59,782 bases of DNA from Lyngbya sp. HA4199-MV5 (GCA_019359375.1 JAHHHL010000040.1:1-59782); one strand, 5' to 3'; positions 28,088 through 36,094 are shown, counted from the stretch's first letter. A program made the numbers and translations. The notes: generated by a model from the letters alone, not told the origin.

Positions 28088-28115
28088 GTACGGGCATACG
28101 TCCATATGCCCCTAC
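28088..28115. repeat. Short inverted repeat (GTAYGGGCATA arms)
   Basis: Arms GTACGGGCATA and the complement of GTAGGGGCATA around a six-base loop. Similar in its ends to the element at 24913. It lies in the 28000-28288 stretch between the riboswitch and the Uma2 remnant, where nothing else is recognisable. Confidence 0.6.
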
Positions 28116-28288
28116 GAAAATTTGCCAATTAATGAAGAGAGTTGGTATGAGCACCTGATTTCCTATGCTTAACGGCGCTAAAGCCTGTCTCATCACCCGT
28201 GCTACAACGTCTTTTTCGTCGCGCTACTCGAGCGATCTAAGCGTGAAACCATCCAGGCTCTTTTAGAGATAATAAAACTAACCCTCCA

Positions 28289-28492
28289 GTGCCTATACCT
28301 AATGTTTGCCCTTGTCTCCCGCGAGACCTTCAACTTCGACCTGGCGCAGTCTTACGGTTGCCTGCCACATGGGACGAGTATGAGAGCCTAAACCACCAGC
28401 GTGGTGAAGGGTCGCTGCCTCGCCTCAAATATCGTTGCTTACGATCGCAACACCAGCGCCGCTATTTGGGACTTAAGGCAACGGCTCAATGA
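28289..28492 (+). pseudogene. Possible remnant of a Uma2-family gene
   Basis: The stretch LQLRPGAVLRLPATWDEYES, followed by LNHQRGEGSLPRLKYR, resembles the first about 45 residues of Uma2-type (DUF820) endonuclease-like proteins, where a strand, W.E.E..L and R..Y follow in this order. After LKYR the sequence loses any resemblance and stops at 28492, with no catalytic part. A full Uma2 gene is at 48197-48784, but this fragment is of a different subgroup. Weak call; it could be chance. Confidence 0.3.
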
Positions 28493-28512
28493 TAGCTTGG
28501 TGTAGATTCAAG

Positions 28513-29109
28513 CTAAGAAAAGATTTGCTTAGCCCATTGTCCTAGCGCCAAGCCAAACAGCGAGATACCACTGAGGATAAGAAACGCGTAAGTTCTTCCA
28601 AACAGGCGGAGTAAGTCATTTCTCGCACCAGCTACGGTTTCGGGCAGCGTCACTGCAAAAATGCCCGCGATCGCCCCTACACCAGCCATCCCTAGAATAT
28701 TCAATAACCCCATCGTTTTTGCCCATAGCATAGCCGCCAGTACGCTAATGGCTCCAGCGATAATTACACTCGCGAAACCGGGTACTGTCCATCCCAAAAA
28801 AACCACCATCGCAAAGGCAGTTGCCAGTTGCCCTTCGTCAATGCCAAAAACGCTACCCGCAAAGGCACTTGCCAACCCTCCAGCCAAGCCACTGCTCAAC
28901 GTCCACGTAATGGCGGGTGTCAAGATAAAAAGCTTGGCGACGGTGAGTGCAAAGGCAAGCGGCAAGACAATGCTTTGTGCCCAGGATGGCGTGTACGCAA
29001 GCAAAAAACCAACCAGGACGTACCACAGAAAGTTAAGTGCCAGCCAGTTAAGCGGAATGGTGGTCGTTTTCATACGTTGGGACTGTGTGATGGCGGGGTT
29101 GCTACTCAT
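28513..29109 (-). CDS. Multi-pass membrane protein, unknown
   Basis: Start uncertain among 29139, 29109 and 29073; none has a good ribosome site. About six membrane segments (LALNFLWYVLVGFLLAYT, IVLPLAFALTVAKLFILT, LASAFAGSVFG, FAMVVFLGWTVPGFASVIIA, ILGMAGVGAIAGIFAVTL, TYAFLILSGISLFGLALGQW). Short loops and a basic patch (GARNDLLRLFGRTY). No family recognised. It is a single gene, with an inserted-looking spacer on its 3' side. Confidence 0.65.
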   Translation of the reverse strand: MSSNPAITQSQRMKTTTIPLNWLALNFLWYVLVGFLLAYTPSWAQSIVLPLAFALTVAKLFILTPAITWTLSSGLAGGLASAFAGSVFGIDEGQLATAFAMVVFLGWTVPGFASVIIAGAISVLAAMLWAKTMGLLNILGMAGVGAIAGIFAVTLPETVAGARNDLLRLFGRTYAFLILSGISLFGLALGQWAKQIFS

Positions 29110-29367
29110 ACCGGAACTCTGCGGTAAACACACAACCATGCAGAGGCGATCGACCCGTTATCGACTACTGTACTGAATCCGCCAGAGTAGCGCCGAGGGT
29201 TTTTCCTTTCCTGATTGTCTCAGCCCGCTGCTTTTCAACAAACAAGCTATTTATAGGGACTGTAAAGCTTTCAAGAAGATTGCTTTCGAGACCGTGATCC
29301 CATCTCACGGGCGGTTCGACAGCCTTCTTTGCGCCAGTGAGATAACGCGTGGAAATGATGACGCGCC

Positions 29368-30045
29368 CTACCGCACAGTTTGAAGCACCTGTTTCGATCG
29401 CACAATCTGGTCTTGACTAAAACCCGCTTCATCCAAATAGTTGAGAAAAGCAGCATCGCTGTAACGTGGATCGACACTGAGTGCCTGACGATATGCTTTC
29501 TGCGCCAGGGATGACTCACCATTACCCCAGTGCGCGAGCGCCAACGCTACAAATGGATGGGGATTTGTAGGTTCCAGACGAGCGGCTGTTTTGGCAGTGG
29601 CGATCGCAAAGTTGTATTGTTTGACGCGCTCAAAGGCAAGACTCAGATTGTACGAGGGAATTTCGTTATCCGGTTGCAGGATCGCTGCCCAGGCATGAGC
29701 CGCGATCGCCGCTGTCAAGCGCCCTTCCACCAGATACACAATCCCCAGCGCATTCAGGGTTTGCACATTAAAGGGATTGAGTTGTAAAGCTTGTAGAAGC
29801 GTCTCAGTTGCCGCTCCATTCTGCTTAGCTTTGTGCTGCGTCCAGCCTAGTAAGATTCTGCCAGAAAGATTATTGGGTTCAATAGCGACTGCTTGCTCAA
29901 GGGCTGCGATCGCCTCCGGGTAGCGTTCCTGCTCTCGATAGCTCAAGCCTTGCTGACGATAGGCATCCGCCGATTGCGCGAACACGGGAGCACTCGATAA
30001 CAGCCCAGCACCAACTATCATGCTTGCAATCACGAATTGCTTCAT
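29368..30045 (-). CDS. Secreted TPR-repeat protein
   Basis: 225 residues. A signal peptide (MKQFVIASMIVGAGLLSS, APVFAQS) is followed by about five tetratricopeptide repeats, e.g. ADAYRQQGLSYREQERYPEA, GRILLGWTQHKAKQNGAATE and TLNALGIVYLVEGRLTAAIA. TPRs form a helical scaffold for protein contacts; here the scaffold would lie in the periplasm or thylakoid lumen. Partner unknown. It ends in SKQVLQTVR. Start at 30045 is well supported by the signal peptide. Confidence 0.8.
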   Translation of the reverse strand: MKQFVIASMIVGAGLLSSAPVFAQSADAYRQQGLSYREQERYPEAIAALEQAVAIEPNNLSGRILLGWTQHKAKQNGAATETLLQALQLNPFNVQTLNALGIVYLVEGRLTAAIAAHAWAAILQPDNEIPSYNLSLAFERVKQYNFAIATAKTAARLEPTNPHPFVALALAHWGNGESSLAQKAYRQALSVDPRYSDAAFLNYLDEAGFSQDQIVRSKQVLQTVR

Positions 30046-30060
30046 TCCTTAGCCCTCAAC

Positions 30061-30232
30061 AGTTAGGAGGCAGAAGGCAGAAGGCAGGAGGCAGAAGGCA
30101 GGAGAATTCATGACTAACAACTAAAAACCAACAACCAACAACCAACAACTGTCGCAACTCAAACTTTTAGCCTTTAGCCTTTAGCGTTCATTTTTTAGCC
30201 TTTAGCCTTCATCCTTTAGCCTTTAGCTTCTG
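30061..30232. repeat. Cluster of three unrelated heptamer repeat tracts
   Basis: GGCAGAA/GGCAGGA units at about 30067-30103, ACCAACA units at about 30125-30150, and TTTAGCC units (with variants) at about 30171-30230. The last tract overlaps the 3' end of mutM and supplies its final codons (KLKAKG). Three different heptamers side by side in about 170 bases fill the gap between mutM and the TPR gene. Confidence 0.8.
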
Positions 30233-31207
30233 GCACATTGGACAAAAATGCGCCGATCGCCCTGCCATTCTAAGACGTTCGATCGCCGTTTCACAATTGC
30301 GGCATAGATCTCCATCGCGCCCGTAGACCCAGGCAGAACCGCCATAATTGCCGTTGACCCCTGCCACACTGCGAAACGATCGAAATGTCGTGCCCCTTGC
30401 CTCAATGCTTGCTTGAAGAACTTGCGCAATGTTCGATCGCAGTTGCTCAATTTGAGACTGCTTGAGATGAATGCAGAGCGTTTGGGGATGAATGCCGCTC
30501 AGAAAAAGGGCTTCATCCGCGTAGATATTGCCAATACCCGCGACGATCGCTTGATCTAACAACGCATTCTTGATTGGGCGACGACGCTGAAGTTGACGAG
30601 TGAAATAGGCAACGGAAAACTCCTCTGAAAATGGCTCTGGACCTAGCTGCTGTAAGCCAGTGATGATCTGCTCTGGCTCATGCTCTGGCGGCACCCACCA
30701 CATCTGCCCAAACGTGCGCTGATCCACAAAGCGCAACTCCTTGCCATCTCCAAAAAACAGTCGGACTCTTGCGTGTTTTTCCAGTGGTGTCGTCTGGTCT
30801 ACCCAGAGAAGCTGCCCTGTCATGCGGAGGTGAACGCCGAGCCAGCCGGAAGAGTGAGGGGGTAGGGAGTGGGGAGTAGGGAGTAGGGAGTAAGTGCCAG
30901 AGGGGGAAGCGGCGATCGGGCGAGAGGATAATGCAGAAATTCTAGAACTCCTGCCCTCTGCCTCCTGCCTCCTGCCCTCTGCCTCCTGCCTCCTGCCCTC
31001 TGCCTTAATCAACTCTGCCAGCAAATACTTCCCGCGTCGATGCCACTGGACGATCGCCGTTCCCTGCAACCCCGCCAGAAAATTTGGCGCTGAAAAAGGG
31101 TGGGCGATGGTGCGATCAAGCAACACATCCCCACCCTCAATGGGTTGTTGCAGGGTTACGTCGTTTAAACCCCGCCGAACTGTTTCTACTTCAGGCAACT
31201 CAGGCAC
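30209..31207 (-). CDS. mutM: Formamidopyrimidine-DNA glycosylase MutM (Fpg), with repeat insert
   Basis: Base-excision repair enzyme that removes 8-oxoguanine and formamidopyrimidines and nicks the strand. Catalytic N-terminus PELPEVETVRRGL (P2, E3), K60 in RRGKYLLAEL, the helix-two-turn-helix ending DQAIVAGIGNIYADEALF, and a C-terminal zinc finger (C302-x2-C305, C322-x2-C325). At 332 residues it is about 50 longer than usual. The excess, residues 68-119, interrupts the strand pair LLAEL / GWLGVHLRMTGQ and reads as RRQEAEG repeats followed by SLLPTPHSLPPHSS. Everything else is in place, so the enzyme is probably active. Two repair genes in this window (radA and mutM) carry such inserts. Confidence 0.95.
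   Translation of the reverse strand: MPELPEVETVRRGLNDVTLQQPIEGGDVLLDRTIAHPFSAPNFLAGLQGTAIVQWHRRGKYLLAELIKAEGRRQEAEGRRQEAEGRSSRISALSSRPIAASPSGTYSLLPTPHSLPPHSSGWLGVHLRMTGQLLWVDQTTPLEKHARVRLFFGDGKELRFVDQRTFGQMWWVPPEHEPEQIITGLQQLGPEPFSEEFSVAYFTRQLQRRRPIKNALLDQAIVAGIGNIYADEALFLSGIHPQTLCIHLKQSQIEQLRSNIAQVLQASIEARGTTFRSFRSVAGVNGNYGGSAWVYGRDGDLCRNCETAIERLRMAGRSAHFCPMCQKLKAKG
30851..31006 (-). repeat. Heptamer repeat tract inserted in frame in mutM
   Basis: CTGCCTC/CTGCCCT heptamers at about 30954-31006 (read RRQEAEG) and GGGAGTA heptamers at about 30865-30892, linked by non-repetitive bases. Net length 156, a multiple of three. The insertion point is a hairpin loop next to the substrate-binding strand in the N-terminal domain. 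Confidence 0.85.
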
Positions 31208-31279
31208 AGAGCGTTGTAAACCTCAGACATCGAAAACCAGTCTAGCGCTTACAGCATCCGGGCTGAAGCCCAAAATAGA

Positions 31280-31654
31280 CTATCTTGCTTCTGTTCCCTG
31301 GTTGGCATCGCCTTCGACACCTGTGCTGCCGCCGGGAGCATCTGCTGTAGGAGCAGGAGTTGCCCCACCGCCAACTTCTTCAGCTCCGCCTGTTTTACGA
31401 ATTGCGGGTTCGATCGGCGTTTGCTTACCGCCCGATGCAGCTTTGCCACCTGCTTTTTTGGCGGGTGGTGCAACTTCAACCACTTCGCTTTCGGCAAAGT
31501 TGTTGGTGTTCACACCTGCATAGTTGACTTTATCGAATCGCACAATCACCGAGTACTTAATGCCGCTCTGATCGATCGACGCAACGGTGCCATAATCCTG
31601 GAACCAGTAAGACTCTTTACGAAGAATTTTGACTTTAGAACCGCGCTGAACCAT
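31280..31654 (-). CDS. psaE: Photosystem I subunit IV, PsaE, with long C-terminal extension
   Basis: Stromal-side peripheral subunit of photosystem I that helps ferredoxin docking and cyclic electron flow. Residues 1-65 are the full SH3-like PsaE fold: [39 protein letters not shown] and [18 protein letters not shown]. Typical cyanobacterial PsaE ends shortly after (about 65-75 residues). Here about 55 extra residues follow, rich in A, G, P, T and K/E ([32 protein letters not shown]). A hairpin GGGCTTCAGCCC lies about 30 bases past the stop. The extension is not made of the heptamer repeat. Confidence 0.95.
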   Translation of the reverse strand: MVQRGSKVKILRKESYWFQDYGTVASIDQSGIKYSVIVRFDKVNYAGVNTNNFAESEVVEVAPPAKKAGGKAASGGKQTPIEPAIRKTGGAEEVGGGATPAPTADAPGGSTGVEGDANQGTEAR

Positions 31655-31782
31655 GAGTATTTTTCCCTCTTATTGTTAAGCTTCAACTCATACAGCTTTA
31701 TTGCCCCTAACTTTACTACGAACCGAAGACACATTCAGCGCGAGTGTCTGTGGTTGAAACAATCTGAAATATTTTGAGGATG

Positions 31783-31985
31783 TGGGAGGCAGAAGGCAGG
31801 AGGCAAAGGAAGTTGTTGGTTTTTAGTTTTTAGTTTTTAGAGGGAGGCAGAAGGCAGGGGGCAGGAGGCAGAGGGCAGGAGGATAAAGGAGAAAAGCTAA
31901 AAAGCTGACTCCTGAATTCAAAACTCTCCCCTTGCTCCCCTTGCTCCCCTTGCTTCCCTTGCTCCCCTTGCTCCCTCTGCTCACT
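31783..31985. repeat. Heptamer and nonamer repeat cluster between psaE and cruG
   Basis: GGCAGAA/GGCAGGA heptamers at about 31787-31805 and 31843-31882, TTTTTAG-type units at about 31820-31838, then at about 31928-31973 a 9-bp repeat of CCCCTTGCT. The nonamer is open in two frames (read EQG or SKG repeats on the minus strand), which produces long but meaningless ORFs here. The cluster runs up to and into the last codons of cruG. It fills the 31655-31980 gap apart from the psaE leader. Confidence 0.8.
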
Positions 31986-33162
31986 CCCCTCCCCCATAAC
32001 TCCTCCCCCTCCACTGCTTCGGCGTTTGAAGTGAGGATAGAAAGATCCGCAGGACGGCGATCGGGTCGGCAAGGGGAGAGAGCCAGAAAAGCCATGATGA
32101 TTTGGCGTGAGCCCGATCGCAGGAGGGCGCGATCGCCGCCGTGAGTCCAATCCGAATCAGCACGAGCAGTAGGTTGAGGCTGAAGGCGGTGATGACGACA
32201 GGGGTACGATCGCCGCCAAGGATATCACCCAGTAGCAGCAAGATAAGGGGAATGGGGAGTCCCTGTACGGCGAGGAGGAGCAGCCAATCGCCCCAGACCT
32301 GACTGCGGGAAGCAGCATCTTTGAGATCGAGCGATCGTCCCCATTCGCGCCAGGTTTCGGCAGCCCCTTCATACATCCGCACTTTCAGAACGTTTGCGCC
32401 ATCCAGGAAGGCGACCTTAGCCCCTTGCACGGCGATCGCCCGTGCCAGGGTTACATCGTCACAAAACGAGCGTCGCGCCACAGTATAGCCGCCCACTGCC
32501 ACGAGTTGCGATCGGCGGCAGAAAAAGCATTGTCCGTTTGCCATCAAGCGATCGGGGCGATTGCCTGTTTCGCCTGCGGGACCAAAGCGATACACCAATG
32601 TCAGCAGTAGTGCCGGATGCAGCAGTAGTTCGCCTGGGTACTTCAAAAGGAACTGGGGTGCCAGCGAAATTAAGTCGTAGCCTTCTCGCTGTGCGATGTC
32701 TAGCAAACTGGCAACAAGACCGGACTGGGGCTGCGTATCGGCATCGATTCCCAATACCCACTCGCTGTCAGCCGCGCTCGACAAAAAGCCGTGATGCAGT
32801 GCCCAGGGGCGGCCAACCCAGTCTTTAGGCAGTGGATCATCGTGGATAAGGCGAAAGCGTGGATCGGCTTCCTGAGCTACTTTGACCAGATCGGGAGTCT
32901 GATCGACAGAGTAGCTATCCACCACCAAAATCTCGCGCACTTCATAGCTTTGACGGCTCAGCCCCGCAAGACACGGGGTCAGGCGTTCTGCCTCATTCAG
33001 GGTCGGTACAACAATGCTTACAGTTCCCAACTGAGCTGGCGTTGGCTGTTTGGGCTGCAACGGTGGATAGCGACCGGGACCTCGCAGCAAACGAGACAGC
33101 AAAATGGCTGTGGCTGGCACCTGAGCCAGGAGCAGACCGAGAAGGAACGCGTCTCTAATCAC
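31981..33162 (-). CDS. cruG: Carotenoid glycosyltransferase CruG
   Basis: Family 2 glycosyltransferase that adds a sugar to the 2'-hydroxyl of myxol-type carotenoids. The start is GTG at 33162, whose bases overlap the cruF stop (GTGA); the longer frame to 33516 is a shadow of cruF. 393 residues: an N-terminal membrane anchor (AFLLGLLLAQVPATAILLS), the nucleotide-binding start VSIVVPTLNEAERL, DXD-type VLGIDADTQPQ, acceptor-side FCDDVTLARAIA, and three C-terminal membrane segments (LPIPLILLLLGDILGG and later). The last residues SYGGGE come from the adjoining G-rich repeat tract, so the gene's end has been remodelled by repeat growth. Confidence 0.88.
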   Translation of the reverse strand: MIRDAFLLGLLLAQVPATAILLSRLLRGPGRYPPLQPKQPTPAQLGTVSIVVPTLNEAERLTPCLAGLSRQSYEVREILVVDSYSVDQTPDLVKVAQEADPRFRLIHDDPLPKDWVGRPWALHHGFLSSAADSEWVLGIDADTQPQSGLVASLLDIAQREGYDLISLAPQFLLKYPGELLLHPALLLTLVYRFGPAGETGNRPDRLMANGQCFFCRRSQLVAVGGYTVARRSFCDDVTLARAIAVQGAKVAFLDGANVLKVRMYEGAAETWREWGRSLDLKDAASRSQVWGDWLLLLAVQGLPIPLILLLLGDILGGDRTPVVITAFSLNLLLVLIRIGLTAAIAPSCDRAHAKSSWLFWLSPLADPIAVLRIFLSSLQTPKQWRGRSYGGGE

Positions 33163-34124
33163 GAGGATGACTTGGATGCAGCCACAACGGGAAGGGTAGC
33201 ACTTTGGGAAACAGCCACTTTCTCTAGTTCGTTGCTGCGGAGAGACGCTTCTGCCTCGATCGCAACTTCCATAACTCCGGTTGGTTTTGCCAGCCACCAG
33301 AACCAGATCGCAGGGAGTACGCCCAACGCCGCCCCGATCGCGGTGGGGATCCAGAACCGCGCGTCTAACTGGTTGACTGTGATAATGGCTCCAAATGCAA
33401 AGTTCACCAGGTAAATGATGAGCGGGACAGTGAGCTGAGGACGGGTAAGCGCGATCGATGTGTTGCGCCAAAAGAATGCTGCAACAGACATAAACAGAGC
33501 ACCCGTACCCACCCAACCGGTCAGATTGCGGTAGGGCATCCCAAAAAACTGACCGGGATCGCGGAATTCCCAGAAAGGGTAAGCCGATTGACTCATAGCA
33601 GGATCAAGCACAAAGTCCCAGGCAGTGAGAAGGATGGAACCCAATAAAATTGAGCCTAACTGCTTCTGCCAGCCTTTGAACCCGATCGCATCCAGCCCCA
33701 CCCACGCCAGCAAATACGTCGATAGCCCGACATAAAACCAGGACAGGGGAATGGTAAACGGCACCAGTCCCGCAATTTTGTAGCCTAAACCATTGAGATA
33801 GCCATAATGCCCAAAGGGAAAACCCGTGCTGGTTCCCAGCAATTCGCTGCTCAGCGACAGCCCGATCGCGGGCACCATAAAGAGCAACAACGCACGCAAG
33901 CCCAACGTGCGATAGGCATAAAGGGCAACCGTCACAGCGCCCAAAAGGATGTAAACCACACCACCTCCTGCCATGCTCCAGCCAAACAGAGCTTGTCCAA
34001 AAGCTGGCAAGGTGGCGATAAATTCAGGATTCGGCAATACCAGCAGCAACCCTGCCAGCCCAAACACCAACGATAGAATATGACCCGTCAGGCAGAAACG
34101 CTCGATCGCAACTAGCTGTCTCAT
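33159..34124 (-). CDS. cruF: Carotenoid 1',2'-hydratase CruF
   Basis: Membrane enzyme that hydrates the psi end of gamma-carotene-type carotenoids on the way to myxoxanthophyll. 321 residues, DUF422 family. About eight hydrophobic segments; family-type polar motifs inside the membrane region include ELLGTSTGFPFGHYGYLNGL, LAWDF-like TAWDFVLDPAM and FGMPYRNLTGW. Overlaps cruG by four bases, so the two are co-translated. The C-terminal tail (VVAASKSSS) is soluble. The MITE-like copy at 34367 lies about 240 bases upstream, in the promoter area. Confidence 0.9.
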   Translation of the reverse strand: MRQLVAIERFCLTGHILSLVFGLAGLLLVLPNPEFIATLPAFGQALFGWSMAGGGVVYILLGAVTVALYAYRTLGLRALLLFMVPAIGLSLSSELLGTSTGFPFGHYGYLNGLGYKIAGLVPFTIPLSWFYVGLSTYLLAWVGLDAIGFKGWQKQLGSILLGSILLTAWDFVLDPAMSQSAYPFWEFRDPGQFFGMPYRNLTGWVGTGALFMSVAAFFWRNTSIALTRPQLTVPLIIYLVNFAFGAIITVNQLDARFWIPTAIGAALGVLPAIWFWWLAKPTGVMEVAIEAEASLRSNELEKVAVSQSATLPVVAASKSSS

Positions 34125-34366
34125 GGAGACTCCTCAAAACACAGGGCACTGAAAAACCGCTAGCTACAAGTTTACAAATGTTTATGAAAATATTGCAGAC
34201 CGCGATCGGTTTTTAGCGGAAATTTGCTCAAAAATACAAAACGACTGCTTAAGCGTCTCCTTGTGACCCTCTAATTAAGCAGACCACTAAAACAGACCAC
34301 TGTTATTAGTAACAGAATGTTCAGGTTTAAACTATCCCCCATCGTCTTCTAACGTTTGCATTCTCA

Positions 34367-34497
34367 CTAGGGGCTGTCATCAATTACTACTACACGTTAG
34401 TTGCAGTAAGGGTTACAGCCCCTAGCATCATATGTTGGGGCGGGCGCGATCATGCTGATACCGTAGGGTTTTGAAGCTAATTGATAACGCGCCCTAG
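34367..34497 (-). mobile_element. MITE-like element A, copy 3 (131 bp, inverted)
   Basis: Ends CTAGGGGCTGTCATCAATTA on the left and, as complement, CTAGGGCGCGTTATCAATTA on the right. Its complement aligns along the full 131 bases with the copies at 5935 and 13452, including the internal GCTAGGGGCTG.AACCCTT. It lies between cruF and the tRNA gene. Confidence 0.85.
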
Positions 34498-34621
34498 CCA
34501 AAGCGAGGAGAAGCGATCGCGACGAGGTTAGACACACGCCTCTTCCTACACGGCAAACAGAGTGTGATAGCCTAAACTAAGAGGCAAGCGAGATTAGTGT
34601 AGCAAGATCTGCTAGCTTCGG

Positions 34622-34695
34622 CGGGATGTGGCGCAGCTTGGTAGCGCACTTCGTTCGGGACGAAGGGGCCGCTGGTTCGAATCCAGTCATCCCGA
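34622..34695 (+). tRNA. tRNA-Pro (CGG)
   Basis: Cloverleaf of 74 bases: acceptor stem CGGGATG/CATCCCG with discriminator A, D-arm GCGC..GCGC, anticodon arm CTTCG-TTCGGGA-CGAAG (anticodon CGG, read CCG proline codons), and T-arm GCTGG-TTCGAAT-CCAGT. No encoded CCA. All stems pair fully. Confidence 0.95.
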
Positions 34696-34774
34696 TTCTA
34701 AAAGCATTGTCTGGCAAGCGTTTGAAGCTTCAAATAACCGATTTTAGCAAAGAGTTCTCCTTTTGATGGGGGAG

Positions 34775-34816
34775 CTTCTTGCGGTTGTTTAGAAACTTCT
34801 TGCGGTTGTTTAGAAA
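34775..34816 (+). repeat. Exact 21-bp tandem duplication downstream of tRNA-Pro
   Basis: CTTCTTGCGGTTGTTTAGAA plus A, twice in direct succession without a mismatch. It lies in the 516-base gap between the tRNA and the gene at 35212. The rest of that gap holds no gene, RNA or repeat that I recognise. Confidence 0.8.
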
Positions 34817-35211
34817 ATTGTGAAGTTCTGGTTGTAGACTTGACAAGACCTCTTATAGTATTTTTGTACTAATCTCCTCGACACTTAGTTGGATTTATTC
34901 ATTACTGCGCTCAAAAGAGACTGCTTCCGATGCAACGGTTGTTTGATCAATCGCTCTCTAAACGACCACTCTGGCAGTTAGCGCCAAAGTACCGCGTCTG
35001 AATGCATCTGTTTGTTAGAAGCATTCTCTTGCAGCCACGATCGTGTTGTTGGAAGCCCCGCGTCTTTCAAACAGTTTATTCTTCAACGGGTTTGACCATT
35101 GGTGCTGCCAGTATGGCTTAGACACCAATGGTTTAAGGCTCTTGTTGACTGATTCAACCCGTTACTAAACCTCTTTATCGTCACGACTTGTCACTTTCAA
35201 GGATTGAAACG

Positions 35212-35601
35212 ATGCAGCGTCGTAAATCTCGCACCAATAGTATGAAATACATGCTGGCTGGTGGATCTGTCGTAGCAGCAGTTGGCTTGTTAGCAGACCC
35301 ACGTAGCTTATTGCCACCCCCTGCCCCGACTAGAGCGGTTTGCCAGGAAGTTGTGCAGTCAACAGCGATCCTGTCCAGGGAGCAGCTATCCCGCTTTTTG
35401 AGTGTACCGGAGCGTTCTAGCAAAGCGCAGGTACGGCAGGTGATGAAGGAGCCTTATTGCCAACTGCCTCCGGTGGATGTGCGATCGGGCGTTTCCTCTC
35501 GACGTGAAGCCTACCCCCTAGCGTTCGATACTCAAACCTGGCTGATTGTGCTCTACGAAGGGGATGAGTATGTCGGTTATACGTTCAGCTTCCGTCACTA
35601 G
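35212..35601 (+). CDS. Conserved hypothetical protein, membrane-anchored
   Basis: Start at ATG 35212, with AAGGA 10 bases upstream (129 residues); an earlier in-frame start at 35188 lacks a ribosome site. Basic N-terminus, then a hydrophobic stretch (YMLAGGSVVAAVGLLA), then a small soluble domain with two cysteines (RAVCQEVVQ and KEPYCQLPPVDVRSG) and the ending YEGDEYVGYTFSFRH. The pair of cysteines might form a disulfide outside the cytoplasm. The next gene starts one base after this stop, so they are translationally coupled. Family not named; cyanobacterial in style. Confidence 0.7.
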   Translation: MQRRKSRTNSMKYMLAGGSVVAAVGLLADPRSLLPPPAPTRAVCQEVVQSTAILSREQLSRFLSVPERSSKAQVRQVMKEPYCQLPPVDVRSGVSSRREAYPLAFDTQTWLIVLYEGDEYVGYTFSFRH

Positions 35602-35602
35602 C

Positions 35603-36094
35603 ATGGGCATCAAAGCTGTTCTTCCTGAGGCAATTTTTAAGAGGGTGCTTTTTAGAGGGGCGATCGCAAGCATTCTCACGCTATCGCTGCCCTTTGGTTG
35701 TGCCCGTGCTCCCAGCACTGCTCCCACCCTCGACATCAAGCTCTACCAGGCTTGGGAACTGCAACCAGGCGATGTTCTGGGCGATCGTCGTATTCTCGGT
35801 GGGCTAGGAGATATTTCCATTGCTCTGGATGGCAACAGCGTCTATGCCCCCTTTGATGGTCGCACGCAGATCGATCAGCGCCGCTGCCTCATTTTTTCTA
35901 GCCCCGATGTGCCTGCGTACCTGTTTCGTCTCTGCGGTCTGAAGGATGCCCGCCCCAGCATGGTCAATCAGGGAGACACGATCGGCAGTGGAACTCTGCT
36001 GCAATTCGCAACCCTGCGCAAACAACCCAACGGCACCTGGGCGATTGTTGAACCCGCTAAAGCCATTCTGGAACGCACATTGAAAAAATCCTAA
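35603..36094 (+). CDS. Putative lipoprotein, hypothetical
   Basis: 163 residues from ATG 35603. Signal sequence with a lipobox-like LPFGC (FRGAIASILTLSLPFGC), after which the protein would be lipid-anchored. The mature part includes LQPGDVLGDRRILGGLGDIS, YAPFDGRTQID and VNQGDTIGSGTLLQFATL. This alternation of short strands and G/D turns, with a PFDG segment, recalls biotinyl/lipoyl-like or M23-peptidase-like beta domains, but no zinc ligands are seen. Coupled to the gene at 35212. Function unknown. Confidence 0.7.
   Translation: MGIKAVLPEAIFKRVLFRGAIASILTLSLPFGCARAPSTAPTLDIKLYQAWELQPGDVLGDRRILGGLGDISIALDGNSVYAPFDGRTQIDQRRCLIFSSPDVPAYLFRLCGLKDARPSMVNQGDTIGSGTLLQFATLRKQPNGTWAIVEPAKAILERTLKKS

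Noticed and set aside
31655-31782. Searched the psaE leader for an HLR1 (RpaB) site.
   Set aside because: No pair of GTTACA-like repeats with correct spacing could be seen.
31823-32150. Two overlapping minus-strand frames with EQG/SKG repeats.
   Set aside because: They are translations of the 9-bp and 7-bp repeat DNA and overlap the cruG end; not credible proteins.
33163-33516. The N-terminal extension of the cruG frame.
   Set aside because: It is an alternative-frame reading of the conserved cruF 3' half; the GTG at 33162 gives the correct family start.
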